From contig NZ_CP158687.1 of the NCBI RefSeq assembly GCF_040580765.1, forward strand, positions 124,001 through 188,000: a DNA stretch of 64,000 nucleotides. The letters run 5' to 3'. This DNA comes from Lentibacter algarum (GTDB taxonomy: Bacteria; Pseudomonadota; Alphaproteobacteria; Rhodobacterales; Rhodobacteraceae). A program made the position numbers and the translations under genes. Positions 19,442 to 29,013 of the stretch are shown here, piece by piece; positions within the stretch are counted from its first letter, which is position 1; the number at the start of each line of letters is the position of its first letter. Under the pieces are notes generated by a model. That model was not told the origin of the DNA. It saw only the letters and a list, made by a program, of their open reading frames with translations, and did no database searches.

Positions 19442-20347
19442 ATGGCAAACATCACATTGAAACAGCTGCGCTATTTTGAGGCTCTTGCGGGTCAGGGGCA
19501 TTTTGGCCGTGCGGCGGAGCTTTGCTCTGTGTCGCAGCCTGCGCTCTCGATGCAAATCAAGGAACTTGAAGCCCAACTTGGCATGGCGTTGTTTGAGCGC
19601 GGGGCACGGCAGGTCAGGCTAACGGCGTTTGGTGAGGATTTTGGCCGTCATGCGCGAGGTGTTTTGCGCGGGGCGGAAGAACTCGAGGAAATGGCGCGCA
19701 AGGCGCAGGAAGAGTTTAGTGGCCGATTGCGGCTTGGCGTTATTCCGACGATTGCACCTTATCTTTTGCCTCGGATTTTTAAAGCCTTGGCGGCGAAATA
19801 TCCGCGGCTTGATATTCAGGTCCGTGAGACGCTGACCTCCAAGCTTCTGGAAGAGCTTGATGAAGGACGGCTTGATGCGGCGATCCTTGCCTTGCCAGTG
19901 TCGGAGCCCAGTTTTGAGGAAGTTCCTCTGTTTGAGGAGAGCTTTGTCTTGGTCCGCCCTGAGGGCGAGGCGGGATTGCCAGTGCCGAGTGCAGACAGTC
20001 TGAGCCAGATGCGGCTTTTGCTTCTGGAGGAGGGGCATTGCTTTCGGGATCAGGCGCTTTCAGTGTGTTCGATCCCGCAGATGCGCCCGCGGGACGGCTT
20101 TGACGCGAGCTCGCTATCGACTTTGGTCCAGATGGTTGGCGCGGGTATGGGTGTGACGCTTATTCCGGAGATGGCAGTGCCTGTTGAGACGCGCTCGGCC
20201 ACTGTCTCATTGGCGCGGTTTGCTTCTCCCGAGCCCATGCGGAGCGTCGGTATGATCTGGCGCAAAAGCAGCCCGCTTATTGATCAGCTGCGAGAGGTGG
20301 CGGGCGTGGTACGGGATGCGGCTGCGTATACTAAAGAACCTCTTTGA
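19442..20347 (+). CDS. oxyR: Peroxide-sensing LysR-type regulator OxyR
   Basis: 301-residue LysR-family activator. The N-terminal winged helix is LKQLRYFEALAGQGHFGRAA through SVSQPALSMQIKELE. The effector domain carries EEGHCFRDQALSVC with cysteines at residues 200 and 209, nine apart as in the redox pair C199/C208 of E. coli OxyR, so it should sense peroxide by disulfide formation. The segment FDASSLSTLVQMVGAGMGVTLIP is also typical. It is divergent from katG, its expected target. The last 17 bases overlap the end of the LuxR-type gene on the other strand. Confidence 0.93.
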   Translation: MANITLKQLRYFEALAGQGHFGRAAELCSVSQPALSMQIKELEAQLGMALFERGARQVRLTAFGEDFGRHARGVLRGAEELEEMARKAQEEFSGRLRLGVIPTIAPYLLPRIFKALAAKYPRLDIQVRETLTSKLLEELDEGRLDAAILALPVSEPSFEEVPLFEESFVLVRPEGEAGLPVPSADSLSQMRLLLLEEGHCFRDQALSVCSIPQMRPRDGFDASSLSTLVQMVGAGMGVTLIPEMAVPVETRSATVSLARFASPEPMRSVGMIWRKSSPLIDQLREVAGVVRDAAAYTKEPL

Positions 20348-21128
20348 AGCGTGAAAACAGCTCTTGCTGGGAGGAAATGCTTAGCTTGCGATAAATGTTG
20401 CGGCGATGAACCTTGGCGGTTTCATAGGCCATCCCGAGCTTAAGCGCGGCTGAGGCGTTTGAGTGGCCTTGCAAGACAAGTCCTGCGATCTGGGTTTCAC
20501 GCTTGGTTAGCTTTACCCCGAGAGTTTCTGCGGCTTCCGTTTGAATGATTTGTGAAAGGTGGCGGGCGGGCAATGTGGCAATGGGCGAAGGCTGAGTTGC
20601 GCGGTATATGCAGTGCGCTTTCAGCATTTCGAGGAGGATTGGGCTGTAATGTCTCAGACATTGAAGCTCTTTGCGCCGGAAGGGCCGTGTTTCTTCGCGG
20701 CGACTGATCGAAATATGGGCGATGTCTCCCGAAGGAAGGGGGATCAGCAGCCCTATCTCGTCACAGAGTTTCGTTTGGCGATAATACTGCAGGTAATACT
20801 CGCTTGTAAAAAAACGGTCTGGGGCGATCTCGGACAAGCGATACATCGCTCCGCCCTCGTTTAGCGTGTCAAACTGGTAGAAGGGGTCGAGCCGATAGGC
20901 GCCCATCAGGTATTGTTCCATGGCGACTTGGAGCATCGCTGTGCGGCGCAGCCAGCCATCTAGAAAGTGCGGCGCGCCATTCGGATTGAACTGCAAGATT
21001 AACAAAGTATCGAACCGAAGCTTCGCGCGCAGGAGGTTTTTCAGGTGTTTGAAAAAGGAATCGTTCTGGGAATTTGCCATAGCCTTGCGCAGGCGGACGA
21101 CATCTCTTTGTGAGAGTTTTTCAGGCAT
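20331..21128 (-). CDS. LuxR-type transcriptional regulator
   Basis: 265 residues. The C-terminal GerE/LuxR helix-turn-helix covers about 205-262 ([18 protein letters not shown] through [19 protein letters not shown]). The N-terminal 180 residues are not a receiver domain (no Asp pocket); they look like a small-molecule sensing domain of unknown ligand, with [14 protein letters not shown] as a noticeable motif. No luxI gene is in the window, so quorum sensing is not implied. It is divergent from a polyamine-type ABC importer. The gap holds ATACCCC repeats and a palindrome, probably its binding site. It likely regulates that importer and itself. Confidence 0.85.
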   Translation of the reverse strand: MPEKLSQRDVVRLRKAMANSQNDSFFKHLKNLLRAKLRFDTLLILQFNPNGAPHFLDGWLRRTAMLQVAMEQYLMGAYRLDPFYQFDTLNEGGAMYRLSEIAPDRFFTSEYYLQYYRQTKLCDEIGLLIPLPSGDIAHISISRREETRPFRRKELQCLRHYSPILLEMLKAHCIYRATQPSPIATLPARHLSQIIQTEAAETLGVKLTKRETQIAGLVLQGHSNASAALKLGMAYETAKVHRRNIYRKLSISSQQELFSRFKEVL

Positions 21129-21162
21129 TTATACCCCCGTTGGCGAAATTACTGCGTAAAAA

Positions 21163-21180
21163 ATACCCCAATCGGGGTAT
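21163..21180. promoter_or_regulatory. ATACCCC-N4-GGGGTAT palindrome, probable LuxR-type operator
   Basis: ATACCCC (21163-21169), AATC, GGGGTAT (21174-21180) is a perfect dyad. Further single copies are ATACCCC at 21131-21137 and GGGGTAT at 21189-21195, so four copies of the heptamer lie within 65 bp between the regulator and the importer. The copy at 21131 also covers the regulator's ribosome-binding region. Use by the adjacent LuxR-type protein is inferred from position. Confidence 0.55.
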
Positions 21181-21281
21181 TACATGAAGGGGTATTCGGC
21201 GTAGGCTTGAAAAAAAGAACGACGTGTTTTGCATCTAAAAGATGTAGTCCGACACCAGCACGCACAACGGGAGATTTGAAC

Positions 21282-22361
21282 TTGAGTACAGCCATTAGCG
21301 TGAGAAACTTGCGTAAAGTGTATCCTGGCCAGCCACCTGTTGTGGCTTTGGCTGATGCGAGCCTTGAGATTCAGGATAACGAGTTTTTCACGCTTCTGGG
21401 GCCATCGGGCTGCGGCAAGACCACGCTTTTGCGCTTGATTGCTGGATTTGAACACCCGACCTCCGGGGCGCTTGATATGTTTGGCGAAGATCTGCTGGAT
21501 TTGCCGCCTTACAAGCGGCCCGTGAATACTGTGTTTCAGAGTTATGCGCTTTTTCCACATTTGACGGTTGCCCAAAATATTGGCTTTGGGCTTGAAATGC
21601 TTGGCAGGCCGAAGGCCGAGATTAAGGCGACAGTCGAAGAAATGATGGAGCTCGTCAAAATGACCGAGATGGCGGACCGCCAGACCGGGCAAATCTCTGG
21701 CGGGCAACAGCAGCGGGTTGCGCTTGCGCGGGCGCTGGCGCCAAAGCCCAAGGTTTTGTTGCTCGATGAGCCTTTGAGTGCGCTGGATTTCAAGCTGCGT
21801 AAGGAGATGCAACTTGAGCTGAAGCGGCTTCAGACTGAAACAGGTATTACCTTTATTTTTGTGACCCACGATCAAGAAGAAGCGCTGACGATGTCAGACC
21901 GTATCGCTGTTATGAGTGCAGGCTCTATTCGTCAGATCGGCCGGCCCCGTGATATTTATGATCACCCTGCAGAACGGTTTGTCGCTGATTTTATTGGGGA
22001 TACGAATTTTCTCCCTGCGGAGCTTGTTTCTACTGAAGAGCAGACAGGGACTGTCCGGCTTGCCTCTGGGCAAATGACAACTGCGCGTATTCACGAAGGT
22101 TCAGATGTTAGCGGGCAAGTGACGCTGGCGATCCGCCCTGAGCACGCCTCGTTGGTGCGCGAAGCGGATGGGGTGTTGGCTGGAACGCTGGGCAATGTGG
22201 TCTATTTTGGGACGGACACGCATTATCATGTTGGACTGGATGACGGGACAGCCTTTGTGATCCGAACGCAAAATAGCCCGGATACGGCTGCGCAATTTGA
22301 GAGTGGTGCGCGGGTTGGTGTGACGTTTGGCGCGGACGTTGCGCAGGTTTTGAGGGATTGA
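21282..22361 (+). CDS. ABC importer ATPase, PotA-type
   Basis: 359 residues from a TTG start with GGGAG 8 bases upstream; an in-frame TTG at 21207 is less likely. Walker A is GPSGCGKTT, the signature is [15 protein letters not shown], Walker B is VLLLDEP and the switch His is in [10 protein letters not shown]-terminal TOBE domain follows (AIRPEHASL). It powers uptake of a spermidine- or putrescine-like solute with the two permeases and binding protein immediately downstream. The next gene starts four bases after its stop. The substrate cannot be set from sequence alone. Confidence 0.9.
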   Translation: MSTAISVRNLRKVYPGQPPVVALADASLEIQDNEFFTLLGPSGCGKTTLLRLIAGFEHPTSGALDMFGEDLLDLPPYKRPVNTVFQSYALFPHLTVAQNIGFGLEMLGRPKAEIKATVEEMMELVKMTEMADRQTGQISGGQQQRVALARALAPKPKVLLLDEPLSALDFKLRKEMQLELKRLQTETGITFIFVTHDQEEALTMSDRIAVMSAGSIRQIGRPRDIYDHPAERFVADFIGDTNFLPAELVSTEEQTGTVRLASGQMTTARIHEGSDVSGQVTLAIRPEHASLVREADGVLAGTLGNVVYFGTDTHYHVGLDDGTAFVIRTQNSPDTAAQFESGARVGVTFGADVAQVLRD

Positions 22362-22364
22362 GGC

Positions 22365-23276
22365 ATGGCTGATCTGTCCCAGAAGGAAGCCAAGAGGGTC
22401 TCTCGCGTGCGATGGATGCTGCTTGCGCCTGCGCTGATTATTCTTTTGTTTGCTGCGAGCGGGCCTCTTTTGATCACGCTTGTCTACTCGTTTCTATCGG
22501 CGGGCGATTATGGCGGTGTTGAGTGGACCTTCTCAACAGATGCTTGGTTTAACGTCGTTATGCAGCGGGATATTTTTGACGACACTCTTGGGTTTTCGGA
22601 TGCGCACCTCAGCATCTTCTGGCGCTCTGTAAAGCTTTCGCTGATGACCACGTTAGCCTGTATCTTCTTTGGGTTTCCGACGGCCTATTTTATCGCCACG
22701 CGGCCCAAAAAACAGCGCGACTTCTGGATGCTGCTGATCATTATTCCCTTTTGGACCAATCTATTGATCCGAACCTTTGCTATTGTTGAGCTGATCCGCA
22801 ACGAAGGGACGCTGAACACAGTATTGCTGGCGCTTGGGCTGATCGATGAGCCGATCCAAATGCTTTACACCGAATTCGCGATCGCTGTGGGCATGGTTTA
22901 TGTCTACCTGCCACTGATGGTTTTGCCGCTGTATGCCTCGATGGAGCGGCTCGACTTCAGCCTCGTTGAGGCGGGGTATGATCTTTATGCTACGCGCCTA
23001 AAAGTGCTGCGCCGTGTGATCTTGCCGCTGGTCAAGCCGGGGGTGATTGCAGGGTCAATCCTTGTTTTTGTGCCCTCGCTTGGAGCTTATGTGACGCCGC
23101 GGGTTTTAGGCGGGGGCAATCAGCTTATGCTTGGTAACCTTATCGAGCTTCAGTTTGGGCAGGGGCGCAACTGGCCACTTGGGGCGGCGCTTTCGATTAC
23201 TTTGTTGGCGATTGTTATGGTTGCGCTGCTCACTTATGTGCGCGCCGTCGGGAACGAGGAGGTGAAGCATGGCTGA
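22365..23276 (+). CDS. ABC importer permease, PotB-type
   Basis: 303 residues with about six hydrophobic segments and a cytoplasmic EAA loop (LVEAGYDLYATRLKVLRRVILP), the docking site for the ATPase. A periplasmic stretch after the first helix (about 45-80) is typical of PotB-type permeases. It overlaps the next permease by eight bases, so the pair are translationally coupled. Part of the polyamine-type importer transcribed away from the LuxR-type gene. Confidence 0.88.
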   Translation: MADLSQKEAKRVSRVRWMLLAPALIILLFAASGPLLITLVYSFLSAGDYGGVEWTFSTDAWFNVVMQRDIFDDTLGFSDAHLSIFWRSVKLSLMTTLACIFFGFPTAYFIATRPKKQRDFWMLLIIIPFWTNLLIRTFAIVELIRNEGTLNTVLLALGLIDEPIQMLYTEFAIAVGMVYVYLPLMVLPLYASMERLDFSLVEAGYDLYATRLKVLRRVILPLVKPGVIAGSILVFVPSLGAYVTPRVLGGGNQLMLGNLIELQFGQGRNWPLGAALSITLLAIVMVALLTYVRAVGNEEVKHG

Positions 23277-24075
23277 GCGGAAAGGCTTCAACATCCGCCG
23301 CCAAACGGGCTTTGCGACAATAGCTGTGGCATGCTTTGTGCTCCTCTATCTGCCGATCCTTTTGCTGGTTGCTTATTCCTTTAATTCAGGCAGCTCGATT
23401 GCGATCTGGGAGGGGTTTTCTTGGCGCTGGTATCAGTCGGCTTGGGAAAACGAGCTGGTGCAGGAGGCGACTGTGCGCAGTTTGGTCATTGCGGTTTGGG
23501 CCTCCTTGATCTCGACAACTGTGGCAGTCTTGGCTGCTCTCGCGACAACGCGTACGCGCAAGTTTAAGGGGCAGGGGGCTGTGTTTGCTATGATCAACCA
23601 GCCGCTCATGGTTCCTGAAATTGTGACGGCTGTGGCACTTCTGATCTTCTTTGCAATGATCAAGGTGGCAACAGGGTATTCGGGGCTTTTGTATCTGATT
23701 ATCGCGCATGCGGCCTTCTGTATTCCGTTTGCTTACCTGCCTATCCGAGCGCGCCTTCAGGGTATGGATCTCAGCCTTGAGCAGGCGGCAGCAGACCTCT
23801 ACGCGACGCCATTTCAGGCGTTTCGTCGTATCACGTTGCCTCAGCTTTGGCCTGGGATACTGGCAGGTGCGATGCTGGCTTTTGTGATTTCTTTGGATGA
23901 CGTTGTGATCACCGAGTTTGTCAAATCAGCGGGGCAAGACACTTTGCCCACCTACATGCTGGGACAATTGCGCCGCGTGATCACGCCTGAGATCAACGCA
24001 ATCTCGACAGTGTTGATTGGAATTTCGGTCACGATGGTGATCGGGTTCACGCTGCTGAGTAAAATAAGAAACTAG
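23269..24075 (+). CDS. ABC importer permease, PotC-type
   Basis: 268 residues with six predicted membrane helices. The EAA loop reads LEQAAADLYATPFQAFRRITLP. The N-terminal INRRQTGF-like charged tail (NIRRQTGFATIAV) precedes helix 1. The end is MVIGFTLLSKIRN. It pairs with the upstream permease to form the membrane channel. The binding-protein gene begins 34 bp later after GGGAG. Confidence 0.88.
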   Translation: MAERKGFNIRRQTGFATIAVACFVLLYLPILLLVAYSFNSGSSIAIWEGFSWRWYQSAWENELVQEATVRSLVIAVWASLISTTVAVLAALATTRTRKFKGQGAVFAMINQPLMVPEIVTAVALLIFFAMIKVATGYSGLLYLIIAHAAFCIPFAYLPIRARLQGMDLSLEQAAADLYATPFQAFRRITLPQLWPGILAGAMLAFVISLDDVVITEFVKSAGQDTLPTYMLGQLRRVITPEINAISTVLIGISVTMVIGFTLLSKIRN

Positions 24076-24109
24076 ACCAACCCAAAACCAACCACAGGGA
24101 GACTACACA

Positions 24110-25129
24110 ATGAAAAAAACAATGGTAGCTATGGCACTGGTGCTGGCGAGTCCCGCTTATGCGGACGGCGAGCTCAATATCTACAACTGGGGCAACTACA
24201 CATCGCCCGAGATGATCACAAAATTTGAGGCCGAGACAGGCATCAAAGTTACGATCACCGACTATGACAGCAACGACACAGCACTTGCCAAAATCAAGGC
24301 TGGCGGGCACGGGTTTGATATCGTGGTTCCATCGGGAACTTACGTACCGATCTTTGTTGGTGAAGGTCTGCTGATGGAGTCAAAACCCAACGAGATGGAA
24401 AACTTCAAGCACATGGACCCTCAGTGGGTCGATGTCGAGTTCGACAAAGGGCGCAACTATACTGTGCCTTGGCAGTGGGGCACCGTTGGTGTGACAGTAA
24501 ACACCGCGATTTATGGCGGCGACATCAATACCGCAGCTGTGATCTTTGATCCGCCTGAGGAGCTCAAGGGCAAGATCAATGTTGTGCCCGAGATGAACGA
24601 TGTCATGGGCATGGCCATTCACTATGTGGGCGGTGAGCAGTGCACGGCGGACAAAGAAGTCCTTATGAAAGTGCGCGACACGTTGCAGGCCGCTAAGCCG
24701 AACTGGCTTTCTATGGACTATGGCATGATCGAAAAGTTTGCGGCGGGCGATGTGGCTGCAGGTGTGAACTGGAACGGGGCTTCTTTCCGCGCACGGGAGA
24801 AGAACGCTGACATCGGTTTTGGTTATCCGCAAACAGGCTTTCCTGTTTGGATGGACAATGCCGCGATCCTGTCTGATGCCAAGAACGTTGATGAAGCCAA
24901 AACCTTCCTTAACTTTATTATGGACCCTGAAAACGCAGCGATGCTGTCATCGTTTGCGCGCTATGCAAACGGGATCGCTGGCTCTGAAGCCTTTATGCCA
25001 GAAGACATGAAAACGTCTCCTGAGATTGTTGTCCCAGCGGAGCTGAAAGCGGCGGCTTATGTGGCCAAGACCTGCCCGCCAGAAGCGACGAAGCTCTACA
25101 CGGCGATCTGGACTGAACTTCAGAAATAA
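24110..25129 (+). CDS. ABC importer substrate-binding protein, PotD/PotF-type
   Basis: 339 residues with a signal peptide ending ASPAYA (about residue 18), so periplasmic. The mature start GELNIYNWGNYTSPEMITKF is the typical PotD/PotF opening. PWQWGTVGVTVNT and MDYGMIEKFAAGDVAAG are conserved blocks around the ligand cleft. Acidic and aromatic residues that could hold an amine are present, but the ligand cannot be read from the sequence. A strong terminator follows nine bases after the stop, so the downstream amidohydrolase may rely on readthrough or its own promoter. Confidence 0.88.
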   Translation: MKKTMVAMALVLASPAYADGELNIYNWGNYTSPEMITKFEAETGIKVTITDYDSNDTALAKIKAGGHGFDIVVPSGTYVPIFVGEGLLMESKPNEMENFKHMDPQWVDVEFDKGRNYTVPWQWGTVGVTVNTAIYGGDINTAAVIFDPPEELKGKINVVPEMNDVMGMAIHYVGGEQCTADKEVLMKVRDTLQAAKPNWLSMDYGMIEKFAAGDVAAGVNWNGASFRAREKNADIGFGYPQTGFPVWMDNAAILSDAKNVDEAKTFLNFIMDPENAAMLSSFARYANGIAGSEAFMPEDMKTSPEIVVPAELKAAAYVAKTCPPEATKLYTAIWTELQK

Positions 25130-25137
25130 ACACCATG

Positions 25138-25172
25138 CGGCCCCGTCAAAGTGACGGGGCCGTTTTTCTTTT
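25138..25172 (+). terminator. Rho-independent terminator after the importer operon
   Basis: CGGCCCCGTCA (25138-25148), loop AAG, TGACGGGGCCG (25152-25162), then TTTTTCTTTT. The 11-bp stem is perfect. It ends the importer operon 12 bases before the amidohydrolase ATG. Confidence 0.93.
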
Positions 25173-25184
25173 GCGGAGAGCGAA

Positions 25185-26861
25185 ATGACCCCCGACATTA
25201 TTATTTTCAACGGCGCGTTGATGACTTTTGACGCGGAGCAGCCACAGGCCCAAGCGCTTGCGATTGCGGGTGGTGTGATTACGGCTGTTGGCAGCACGGA
25301 TGACATTCGTGATTTGGCGGCGCCCGAGACACGCCTCATTGACGCCAAAGGCGGCACAGTTTTGCCGGGCTTTATCGACAGCCATGTGCATCTGTTTGGT
25401 GGCTCTGTCGAGTTGAGCTGTCTTAACCTCTACGGGTTGCATGGGTTGGAGAATATGGCTGAGGCGATCAGGCATTATGCGGCGGCGAATGTAGAGGATC
25501 AGCTCGTTTTCTGTGTGATGTGTGATTATGGAATTCTGGGCACTGGTAAGACGCCAACACGCCATGACCTTGACTACATTTTACCAGCACGGCCCTTGGC
25601 GATGTTTGCGCCTGATCATCACACGGTCTGGGCCAATACCGCAGCGCTTGAGCTTGCGGGCTTGCTTCAGGGCGGGACAGTTGATGCGGGCTCACTGATC
25701 GTGATGGGCGAGGATGGCTTGGCGAGCGGCGAGCTTCTTGAGCCGGGAGCCTATAGCCCAGTGCTTGCGCTGACGCGGCACGGGGGGCGAGAAATGATGG
25801 GGCTGACCACAGGCAAAGACCCTGTGCGAGCACCAAGCGAAGCCGAGCGTGAGATGGACAAGGATGTGATCGCTCAAGGGCTGATACATTGCGCGGAGCA
25901 GGGCATCACGGGGCTTCATCTGATGGACGGCAACGTTTATCAGGCCGAGCTGTTGAGCGAGCTTGAGGCCGAAGGGCGGCTCTTGTGCCGTTGCGAAGTG
26001 CCGTTTCACTTTAAAGGCACAGACCCGATTGAGCGGATTGCGGCGGAAGCGCCTGCGATGCGCGCGCGCTTTCAAGGCGATATGGTGCGCTCCGCGCATT
26101 TGAAGATGTTTATCGACGGTGTGGTTGAGAGTGGCACAGCCCTCATGCTTGAGCCTTATCCCGGAGAGATGGGAGCGGGCGGGAACATGGGCGATGAAGT
26201 CTTCACGCAGGAGCACTTTGTGGCGGCTTGTATCGAGGCGGACCGCCTCGGCTTTCAGATCGCGGTGCATGCGATTGGTGATGCGGGGGTGCGGCGCACG
26301 ATTGATGCCTATGAGGCGGTGCAAAACGCCAATGGCGTGCGCGACAGCCGACATCGTATTGAGCATTTGGAAGTGATGCATCCGAGCGATATTCCGCGCC
26401 TTGCTAAGCTTGGTATTGTTGCCTCCATCCAGCCAGGTCATGCGCCGTTTGGGGGCTATTTTCCTCCAACGGGCGTCGGACAATATCTGCATGATCATCA
26501 GATTGCTGGGGCCTACGCGTGGCAGGATATTCGTGAGACAGGTGCTAAAGTCATTTTCTCGACAGATTGGCCCGTGATCCCTGTGGATGTGATGACCAAT
26601 GTCAAAGCGGCGGTCGCACCGCAGAAACTTGGAGCGCTGTGGCGTGATCAGGCGCAGACACTTGAAGATACGCTCGAGAGCTACACCAAAGGCAACGCTT
26701 GGGCTGAGTTCAGAGAGGATCGCAAGGGGCAGTTGAGCGTGGGAATGATGGCGGATGTCGCTGTGATGAGCCACGATCTGAGCATGGTGTCGCCCGATGT
26801 TATTAATGCGGCGGCTGCTATGATTACGATTTGCGATGGGAAAGTGACGTTTGAGCGCTAA
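25185..26861 (+). CDS. Amidohydrolase, YtcJ/COG1574 type
   Basis: 558-residue metal-dependent hydrolase of the amidohydrolase-3 group. The N-terminal beta domain ends in GGTVLPGFIDSHVHLFGG, where HVH is the first metal-ligand pair. Later ligands are visible in AVHAIGDAGVRRTIDAYE, RIEHLEVMHPSDI and FSTDWPV (His, His and Asp). GGAGAG precedes the ATG. The substrate is unknown; members act on N-acyl or N-formyl bonds in varied compounds. Its position directly after a polyamine-type importer suggests it acts on an imported amide or amine derivative. Confidence 0.88.
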   Translation: MTPDIIIFNGALMTFDAEQPQAQALAIAGGVITAVGSTDDIRDLAAPETRLIDAKGGTVLPGFIDSHVHLFGGSVELSCLNLYGLHGLENMAEAIRHYAAANVEDQLVFCVMCDYGILGTGKTPTRHDLDYILPARPLAMFAPDHHTVWANTAALELAGLLQGGTVDAGSLIVMGEDGLASGELLEPGAYSPVLALTRHGGREMMGLTTGKDPVRAPSEAEREMDKDVIAQGLIHCAEQGITGLHLMDGNVYQAELLSELEAEGRLLCRCEVPFHFKGTDPIERIAAEAPAMRARFQGDMVRSAHLKMFIDGVVESGTALMLEPYPGEMGAGGNMGDEVFTQEHFVAACIEADRLGFQIAVHAIGDAGVRRTIDAYEAVQNANGVRDSRHRIEHLEVMHPSDIPRLAKLGIVASIQPGHAPFGGYFPPTGVGQYLHDHQIAGAYAWQDIRETGAKVIFSTDWPVIPVDVMTNVKAAVAPQKLGALWRDQAQTLEDTLESYTKGNAWAEFREDRKGQLSVGMMADVAVMSHDLSMVSPDVINAAAAMITICDGKVTFER

Positions 26862-26952
26862 AGCGTGACGCAAAACCCATTGACGCGATAGAAGCATGCC
26901 TCGCAGGATTTGACTGTGGGGCATGGCCTCAAATATTTTTTGGGGGGGTATC

Positions 26953-28293
26953 ATGACGTATGACGAGATAGCTGATTTTGTTTTGGGGCCGATTGATGTG
27001 CCTGACAGTGCGCTCGAGATGAGCGCGACTTTGTTGCTTGATACGATTGGTGTGGCGGCAGGTGCAGCGAGCATGGAGGCGGGGCGGATCGCACGGGACC
27101 ATGCCGTACGTTTTCAGGCCGCGTCTGATCCGAGCGATGCGGCAACGCTTTTGTTTGATGGCCGCAAGGCTTCCATCACAGGTGCCGCTTTCGCGCTTGC
27201 GACACAAATTGACAATTTGGACGGGCATGACGGGTACAATCCAACCAAGGGGCATATTGGCTGTGCGGTTGTGCCTGCACTCTGTGCGTTTGCCGAGAGG
27301 ATGCCAGAGCTGAGCGCGCGCGCGGCGCTTGAGGCCTTTGCCATGTCTTATGAAGTGTCGGCTCGAGCTGCGATTTCTCTACATGCGAGCGTGAGCGACT
27401 ATCATACCTCGGGCGCGTGGAATGCGCTGGGCGTTGCGGCTCTTGGTTGCAGGTTGCGTGGCGATGGCCCCGAAGTATTGCGTCAAGCGCTTGGCATCGC
27501 CGAGTACCATGGGCCTCGCAGCCAGATGATGCGGGAAATCGCAACACCCACGATGCTTCATGACGGTTCAGGCATGGGCGCGCTTGTGGGGACGATGGCT
27601 GTGCTGATGGCAGAAGACGGCTTTACGGGTGCGCCCGCGATTACCGTGGAGGCTGAAGAGGTTTCTGCGCATTGGGCCGATTTGGGGCAGCTTTGGACTG
27701 TGGAGCTGAATTATATCAAGCCTTACCCGATCTGCCGCTGGGCTCATGCGGCGATTGATGCGCTTGGAGGATTGCTCAAAGCGCACCAGCTGGGTGAGGA
27801 AGATATCGAACGTATTGACGTACGTACCTTTGCAGAATCGGCCGAGCTATTTGCGGGGCTGCCAGAGACGACCTCGCAGGCGCAGTATTCGCTTGGGTTT
27901 GCTCTCGCAACGCGGCTTGTCCATGGGCACATAGGGCCAGAGCATATTTCGGGTGATGGGCTCAAAGACAAGGCTGTGGCAGCGGCGCTCAAAAAGATCA
28001 ACGTGTGCGAAGAGCCGCGCCATTCGCAACGTTTCCCAATTGGGCGTTGGTCGGATGTGACGCTCACTTTGAAGGATGGACGCAGCTTTCACTCTGGAGA
28101 TGTGCATGCCCGGGGCGGGCCTGAAGCACCAATGGAGCTGGCCGAAGTTGAAGCGAAGTTCTTCAATTTCTGTGCAGCTTTGCCCCAGGCGCGCTCCAAA
28201 GCGATGTGGCAAGCGCGTGCGCGCTTACTCGAGCCAGAGGCAAAGTTTTTGGAGATTCTCTCGCTTTTGTTTGACGCACCGTCCGTGCGCTAG
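26953..28293 (+). CDS. MmgE/PrpD-family protein
   Basis: 446 residues from MTYDEIADF, preceded by a G-rich site; an upstream in-frame ATG at 26923 is less likely. The family includes 2-methylcitrate dehydratase and cis-aconitate decarboxylase. Family blocks are DTIGVAAGAAS near the N-terminus, DNLDGHDGYNPTKGHIGCAV, the helical-domain NALGVAALGCRL and KPYPICRWAHAAIDAL. Methylcitrate synthase or lyase genes are not next to it, so a propionate role is not supported. It follows the amidohydrolase by 91 bp in the same direction and may belong to the same catabolic set. It is convergent with tRNA-Gln. Confidence 0.88.
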   Translation: MTYDEIADFVLGPIDVPDSALEMSATLLLDTIGVAAGAASMEAGRIARDHAVRFQAASDPSDAATLLFDGRKASITGAAFALATQIDNLDGHDGYNPTKGHIGCAVVPALCAFAERMPELSARAALEAFAMSYEVSARAAISLHASVSDYHTSGAWNALGVAALGCRLRGDGPEVLRQALGIAEYHGPRSQMMREIATPTMLHDGSGMGALVGTMAVLMAEDGFTGAPAITVEAEEVSAHWADLGQLWTVELNYIKPYPICRWAHAAIDALGGLLKAHQLGEEDIERIDVRTFAESAELFAGLPETTSQAQYSLGFALATRLVHGHIGPEHISGDGLKDKAVAAALKKINVCEEPRHSQRFPIGRWSDVTLTLKDGRSFHSGDVHARGGPEAPMELAEVEAKFFNFCAALPQARSKAMWQARARLLEPEAKFLEILSLLFDAPSVR

Positions 28294-28357
28294 GCAAAGG
28301 GCCAACAAAGCGCTTTTGCCCGCAGGCAAGCGTCATAATGTTGCTTTTAAGAGTGAT

Positions 28358-28432
28358 TGGCTGGGATGGTAGGATTCGAACCTACGATCTACTGTACCAA
28401 AAACAGTTGCCCTACCGCTAGGCCACATCCCA
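28358..28432 (-). tRNA. tRNA-Gln (anticodon UUG)
   Basis: The minus strand folds into a full cloverleaf. The acceptor stem is TGGGATG/CATCCCA with discriminator G and encoded CCA (28358-28360). The T arm holds GGTTCGAATCC. The anticodon loop is TTTTGGT, with TTG at 28398-28400. It lies alone between the PrpD-family gene and the SH3-domain gene. Confidence 0.97.
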
Positions 28433-28515
28433 ACTCTGAGCGCTAATTACTCGCAAGAGGCGGTGCTTTCAAGCCTGATATGAAAATTTTTCAAAACTAG
28501 GTCTTAGGCGGCTGT

Positions 28516-29013
28516 TTATTCAATGATTTCGTTTTCTTTGATGCCCCAGAGCGCTTTTTGAGGGGCCCAGCCTTTGTATCCGCCAGCCGTGAGTCTGCAC
28601 CAACCCTCGCTACATTCGTTGAGGCGAGCAATCACACCCATTTCGAGGCGTGCTGCAACTTGGGTGTCGGGATTCGGGCGGATGTGGAGGGACAGCATGT
28701 CTTCCTCAATGATCACATTGCGTGATCCTGACAAAAGGGAGTAGTGGACCCAGCCGCCCACACCATCGCGGTCGCGGACGCGGCGCCAGTGGCCGTATTC
28801 GGCTGTGATCTCGACGGGCATACCTTTGCGGGTGAAAACCCAGTCGATTTTGTGGCTCAAGGATGGGCCGCGACGGACATTGCATTCGTCAGATTTGATC
28901 GAGACAAAGCGGGGGATAGGCAGATTGGTTACGCTGCCGCGCAGGGTTTCTGCACGTGCGGTTGCGGCGTAAACCATCAGCGCCAAAGAAATGGCTGTGA
29001 GATATCGGATCAT
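28516..29013 (-). CDS. Secreted SH3-domain protein
   Basis: 165 residues with a signal peptide ending TARA (about residue 21). Two bacterial SH3-like repeats follow: NVRRGPSLSHKIDWVFTRKG through GGWVHYSLL, and SLHIRPNPDTQVAARLEMG through GGYKGWAPQKALWG. Such domains often bind the cell wall or partner proteins in the periplasm. It has no catalytic domain, so it is probably a targeting or structural protein. It stands between tRNA-Gln and the divergent hydroxyacid dehydrogenase. Confidence 0.85.
   Translation of the reverse strand: MIRYLTAISLALMVYAATARAETLRGSVTNLPIPRFVSIKSDECNVRRGPSLSHKIDWVFTRKGMPVEITAEYGHWRRVRDRDGVGGWVHYSLLSGSRNVIIEEDMLSLHIRPNPDTQVAARLEMGVIARLNECSEGWCRLTAGGYKGWAPQKALWGIKENEIIE

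Noticed and set aside
20331..21128. Quorum-sensing receptor
   Set aside because: The protein has a LuxR-type DNA-binding end, but no luxI gene is in the window and the N-terminal part does not clearly match the acyl-homoserine-lactone domain.
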